Source: Halobium salinum
GTDB lineage: Archaea; Halobacteriota; Halobacteria; Halobacteriales; Haloferacaceae
DNA: 64,000 nucleotides
Direction of reading: 5' to 3'
Assembly: GCF_026586625.1 (NCBI RefSeq)
Contig: NZ_JAODIW010000008.1
Span: forward strand, 266,382-330,381
In this document: positions 61,200-64,000 of the stretch, in pieces
Layout: each line of letters opens with the position of its first letter
Numbering within the stretch: the first letter of the stretch is position 1
Position numbers and translations under genes: made by a program
The notes under the pieces: generated by a model
Database searches by the model: none
Seen by the model: the letters and a program-made list of their open reading frames with translations, nothing else
Told to the model about the DNA's origin: nothing

Positions 61200-61207
61200 T
61201 ATATAAA
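61200..61207 (-). promoter_or_regulatory. Second TATA box upstream of the multicopper oxidase
   Basis: TATATAAA is the strongest TATA match in the window and can be read on both strands. On the minus strand it would start a transcript at about 61175, before the short MEDAVSHG frame. On the plus strand it would run antisense into purB. Two stacked promoters suggest regulated expression. Confidence 0.4.
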
Positions 61208-61296
61208 CGGCCGCCGATTCCGAGCGCGTGAGAACGGGGGTTGAGTCGAGTCGGGTCGAGTCGACCGAGTCCGGTCGGCGGTCGAGCCGCTGCCGG

Positions 61297-62787
61297 TCAG
61301 TTCGACGCGTCCAGTTCGTCCACCAGTTCGTCCGCGACGCCGGTGTACCCCGTCGGCGTCAACGCGAGCAGCTCCTCCCTGACCGACTCGTCCACGTCGA
61401 GGTCGGCGAACAGCTCCCGGAAGTCCTCGATAGTGACGCGCCGCCCCCGAGTCAGCTCCTTCACACGCTCGTAGGCGTCGGTGTCGCCCTCGCGTCGCAG
61501 AATCGTCTGGACGGCCTCGCCGATGACTTCGGGGGTCGACTCCAACTCCTCGCGCATCACCCGCTCGTTCGGGACGACCTTCGAGAGGCCCGCACTCGCC
61601 TTCGAGTAGCCGACGAGACAGTGGGCGAACGCGGCCCCGACGTTGCGTTTCACCGTCGAGTCGGAGAGGTCCCGCTGGAGCCGCGAGGTGGTGACGTAGT
61701 CCGCGAGGAAGACGAGGTCGGAGTTCGCCTTCGAGAGGTTCCCCTCGGAGTTCTCGAAGTCGATGGGGTTCACCTTGTGGGGCATCGTCGACGACCCCGT
61801 CTCGCCCTCGACGGCCTCCTGGCCGAGATAGCGGTCGGAGACGTACAGCCACATGTCGCGGTCGAAGTCGAGTAGCACGTCGTTGACGCCCCGGAGGGCG
61901 TCGAACAGTGCCGCGAGGTCGTCACAGGGGTTCACCTGCGTCGTCAGGGGAACGTGTTCGAAGCCGAGCGAGCCGACGAACTCGCGGGAGAAGGCCCGCC
62001 AGTCCACGTCGGGGTAGGCGGCGACGTGGGCCGCGTAGGTGCCGGAGGCGCCGCCGAGTTTGCCGGCGAGGTCGTCGGTCGCCCCTCGAACGCGTCCCAT
62101 CGCCGTCCCCAGTCGGGCGGCGTAGACGGCCATCTCCTTGCCGAACGTCGTCGGCGTCGCCGGCTGGCCGTGGGTCCGGGCGAGCATCGGCGTCCCGCGG
62201 TACTCCCGAGCCATCGCGGTCAGGTCGTCGCGCACGTCGGCGAGTGCGGGGAGGAGGACGTCGTCGACGGCGGGGCGCACGAGCAGGCGCTGAGCGAGGT
62301 TGTTCACGTCCTCGCTCGTGAGTCCGAAGTGAATCCAGGGGGAGAGCCGTTCGGCGTCGTCCACGTCGGCCGTTTCGCCGAGTCGCACCCGGAGGAAGTA
62401 CTCGACGGCCTTCACGTCGTGGTTCGTCGCCGAGTAACCGGCCGCGCCCTCGGTCTCGAGGCGCTTGACGAGCCGTGCGTCGGCGGCGCCGAAGGACTCG
62501 TAGACGTCGCGGACGGCGGCCGCCTCCCCGTCGGAGAGCGAGAGCGGCGTCGCGTCGAGGTCGGCGAGCGCGAGCAGGTACTCGGCCTCGACCTCGACCC
62601 GGGCGCGCATCAGGCCGGCCTCGCTGGCGTAGGCGGAGAGCGGCGCCGTTCGGCCAGCGTACCGCCCGTCGAGGGGTGAGACGGCCGCCAGCGGGTCCTC
62701 GCGGGAGAGGCCGAAGGCGCCGCCGTCGGTCCCGCCGTCCGCGACGGTCGGCCCGGTGAAGTCGCCTGCGTCGTCGGTGTCGGTCAT
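61297..62787 (-). CDS. purB: Adenylosuccinate lyase
   Basis: This 496-residue fumarase/aspartase-superfamily enzyme removes fumarate from SAICAR and adenylosuccinate. Signatures: TSEDVNNLAQRLL (about residues 152-164), RTHGQPATPTTFGKEMAVY (about 201-219) and the signature loop GSSTMPHKVNPIDFE (about 327-341). The mobile active-site elements are in the same order as other PurB. The first 35 residues are acidic and glycine-rich. ATG 62787 (MTDTDDAG) is chosen; the longer open frame upstream crosses the divergent purine gene. The intergenic region with the PurN-AICAR transformylase fusion is 168 nt. Confidence 0.95.
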   Translation of the reverse strand: MTDTDDAGDFTGPTVADGGTDGGAFGLSREDPLAAVSPLDGRYAGRTAPLSAYASEAGLMRARVEVEAEYLLALADLDATPLSLSDGEAAAVRDVYESFGAADARLVKRLETEGAAGYSATNHDVKAVEYFLRVRLGETADVDDAERLSPWIHFGLTSEDVNNLAQRLLVRPAVDDVLLPALADVRDDLTAMAREYRGTPMLARTHGQPATPTTFGKEMAVYAARLGTAMGRVRGATDDLAGKLGGASGTYAAHVAAYPDVDWRAFSREFVGSLGFEHVPLTTQVNPCDDLAALFDALRGVNDVLLDFDRDMWLYVSDRYLGQEAVEGETGSSTMPHKVNPIDFENSEGNLSKANSDLVFLADYVTTSRLQRDLSDSTVKRNVGAAFAHCLVGYSKASAGLSKVVPNERVMREELESTPEVIGEAVQTILRREGDTDAYERVKELTRGRRVTIEDFRELFADLDVDESVREELLALTPTGYTGVADELVDELDASN

Positions 62788-62955
62788 GGGTCGGGATGCC
62801 CGCGGAGCCCGCAAAAGCGTATCGGTGCGGAAGAACAGTTTCGTGTACAGGTGTGGCCCGAATCGGCCCGGTTCGGGGCGAGAATATCCACGAACGAGTA
62901 CAACTCGCCCGCCGCAACCGGAACTGTTTTTCTCGCGGCCGAGGGTCTTTCGCAC

Positions 62956-64000
62956 ATGCTCACCATCGCCGGTCTCGCGAGCAACCGTGGCCGCAATCTC
63001 CTGAACCTGGCCGACCGCGCCCCCGGCGGGGCGAAACTGGGCGTCGTCGTCTCCAACCGGGAGGACGCACCCATCCTCGACGCCGCGGACGAGCGCGGCA
63101 TCCCGACGGAAGTCGTCGTCCGCGACGAGGACGGCGGCGAGTCCCGCGAGTCCCACGAAGAGCGCATCCTCGAGGCGCTCTCAGACTACGGCGTCGACCT
63201 CGTCTGTCTCGACGGGTACATGCGTGTCCTCACGTCGACGTTCCTCGACGCGGCGCCGACGACGCTGAACGTCCACCCCTCCCTCCTACCGTCGTTCCCG
63301 GGGATGAACGCCCACGAGCAGGTGCTCGACGCCGGCGCCCGCGTCACCGGGTGCACCGTCCACGTCGTGAGCGAGGCGGTCGACGCCGGCCCCATCGTCA
63401 CCCAGGAGTCGGTCCCGGTGTACGAAGACGACGCCGAATCGGACCTCAAGGAGCGCGTCCTCCACGAGGCGGAGTTCCGCGCCTACCCCCGCGCGGTCAA
63501 GTGGTTCGCCGAGGACCGCGTGACGGTCGACGACGCGACGGGGGAGGTGTCAGTCGACGGTGACGACGCCGGCGCCGGCGGGGAGGGGGACGGCGCGTTC
63601 CCCGCCCGCAAGGTCGACTCCTTCGACCGCGAGGCCGACCTGCGGTACGGGGAGAACCCCCACCAGGACGCCGCGCTGTACGCCGACCCGACCTGCGAGG
63701 AGGCGAGCGTCGTCCACGCCGACCAGTTGAACGAGGGCGCGAAGGCGCTGTCGTACAACAACTACAACGACGCCGACGCCGCACTGAACCTCATCAAGGA
63801 GTTCGACGAACCCGCCGCGGCCGTCATCAAGCACACCAACCCCGCCGGCTGTGCGACGAGCGACACCCTCGCCGACGCCTACGACCGCGCGCTCCGGACC
63901 GACGCCAAGAGCGCCTTCGGCGGCATCGTGGCGCTCAACCGCGAGTGCGACGCCGAGACCGCCGAGCAGGTGGTCGACTCGTTCAAGGAGGTCGTCGTCG
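62956..64000 (+). CDS. purH: PurN-AICAR transformylase fusion (partial, 3' cut by window end)
   Basis: 348 codons are visible. Residues about 1-190 form a GAR formyltransferase domain: MLTIAGLASNRGRNLLNL, the conserved NVHPSLLPSFPGMNAHEQVL (about 97-116) and the VTGCTVHVVSEAVDAGPIVTQESVPV motif. After an acidic linker (about 193-215), RKVDSFDREADLRYGENPHQ begins an AICAR formyltransferase domain, with AVIKHTNPAGCATS (about 290-303) and KSAFGGIVALN. No IMP cyclohydrolase domain precedes the AICAR part, unlike bacterial PurH; archaea commonly use a separate PurO for that step. The start is ATG 62956. Both purine steps use 10-formyl-tetrahydrofolate. Divergent from purB. Confidence 0.9.
   Translation, partial: MLTIAGLASNRGRNLLNLADRAPGGAKLGVVVSNREDAPILDAADERGIPTEVVVRDEDGGESRESHEERILEALSDYGVDLVCLDGYMRVLTSTFLDAAPTTLNVHPSLLPSFPGMNAHEQVLDAGARVTGCTVHVVSEAVDAGPIVTQESVPVYEDDAESDLKERVLHEAEFRAYPRAVKWFAEDRVTVDDATGEVSVDGDDAGAGGEGDGAFPARKVDSFDREADLRYGENPHQDAALYADPTCEEASVVHADQLNEGAKALSYNNYNDADAALNLIKEFDEPAAAVIKHTNPAGCATSDTLADAYDRALRTDAKSAFGGIVALNRECDAETAEQVVDSFKEVVV

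Noticed and set aside
61228-61875. Plus-strand ORF with a strong TATA at 61200-61207
   Set aside because: It is antisense to purB and Arg-rich. The same TATA is better explained by the minus-strand copper-oxidase promoter.

Overview
The window is about 70% GC, and its proteins are strongly acidic (rich in Asp and Glu). Several starts have a TATA-like box 26-29 nt upstream of the start codon, as expected for leaderless mRNAs, and many genes overlap by GTGA or ATGA. Together with archaeal marker genes (aCPSF1/FttA, CetZ, halocyanin, archaeal-type ProRS) this points to a halophilic archaeon of class Halobacteria. It looks like chromosomal core sequence: I see no rRNA, tRNA, CRISPR array, transposase or provirus.

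Layout. 1-6 kb: small conserved genes (response-regulator receiver, membrane protein, NAD-kinase-like protein, M28 peptidase, flavin-barrel protein, zinc ribbons, lipoprotein). 6-13 kb: a large glutamate synthase whose 3' end lies inside a duplicated hairpin repeat, then proS and a second type of hairpin-rich repeat. 13.6-17.2 kb: the transcription terminator nuclease FttA/aCPSF1, a mini zinc ribbon and a CetZ tubulin. 17.3-27.6 kb: an eight-gene, tightly packed type IV pilus/Tad-like cluster (coiled coil, small exported protein, secretion ATPase, double TadC-like membrane protein, and four single-TM or pilin-like proteins, one over 1000 aa). This is the least characterised system here. 27.7-33.1 kb: housekeeping oxidoreductases, a DHH phosphoesterase, a sugar kinase and an acyltransferase.

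33.9-43 kb is carbon metabolism: an acyl-CoA ligase, an acetate-type symporter operon (DUF4212 + SSS + UspA + small membrane protein), acetyl-CoA synthetase and the methylmalonyl-CoA mutase large subunit. Acetate uptake and activation genes are adjacent. 43.2-45.1 kb has a DUF2178/XRE regulator pair with a visible double operator, and a threonine-synthase-like protein that has lost the PLP lysine. 45.4-51.8 kb has an FxLYD protein, a FAD oxidoreductase, a zinc alcohol dehydrogenase, a metallophosphoesterase and a large Agl23-like membrane protein.

52.2-58.9 kb is the succinylase lysine operon dapA-dapB-dapD-lysA-dapF-dapE. It is preceded by a possible leader ORF with two AAA lysine codons and two hairpins. 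58.9-61.1 kb encodes a two-domain halocyanin and a multicopper oxidase. 61.3-64 kb has purB divergent from a PurN-AICAR transformylase fusion cut by the window edge.

The strongest leads are: (i) the pilus-like cluster; (ii) two families of modular hairpin repeats, with paired stem changes between copies, and a related hairpin inserted in frame in dapF; (iii) two likely catalytically altered enzymes (ThrC-like without the Schiff-base Lys, NAD-kinase-like without GGDGT); (iv) short leader ORFs and operators at dapA, the NAD-kinase-like gene, adh, the multicopper oxidase and DUF2178/XRE. Family names come from recognising motifs by eye; no database search was possible.
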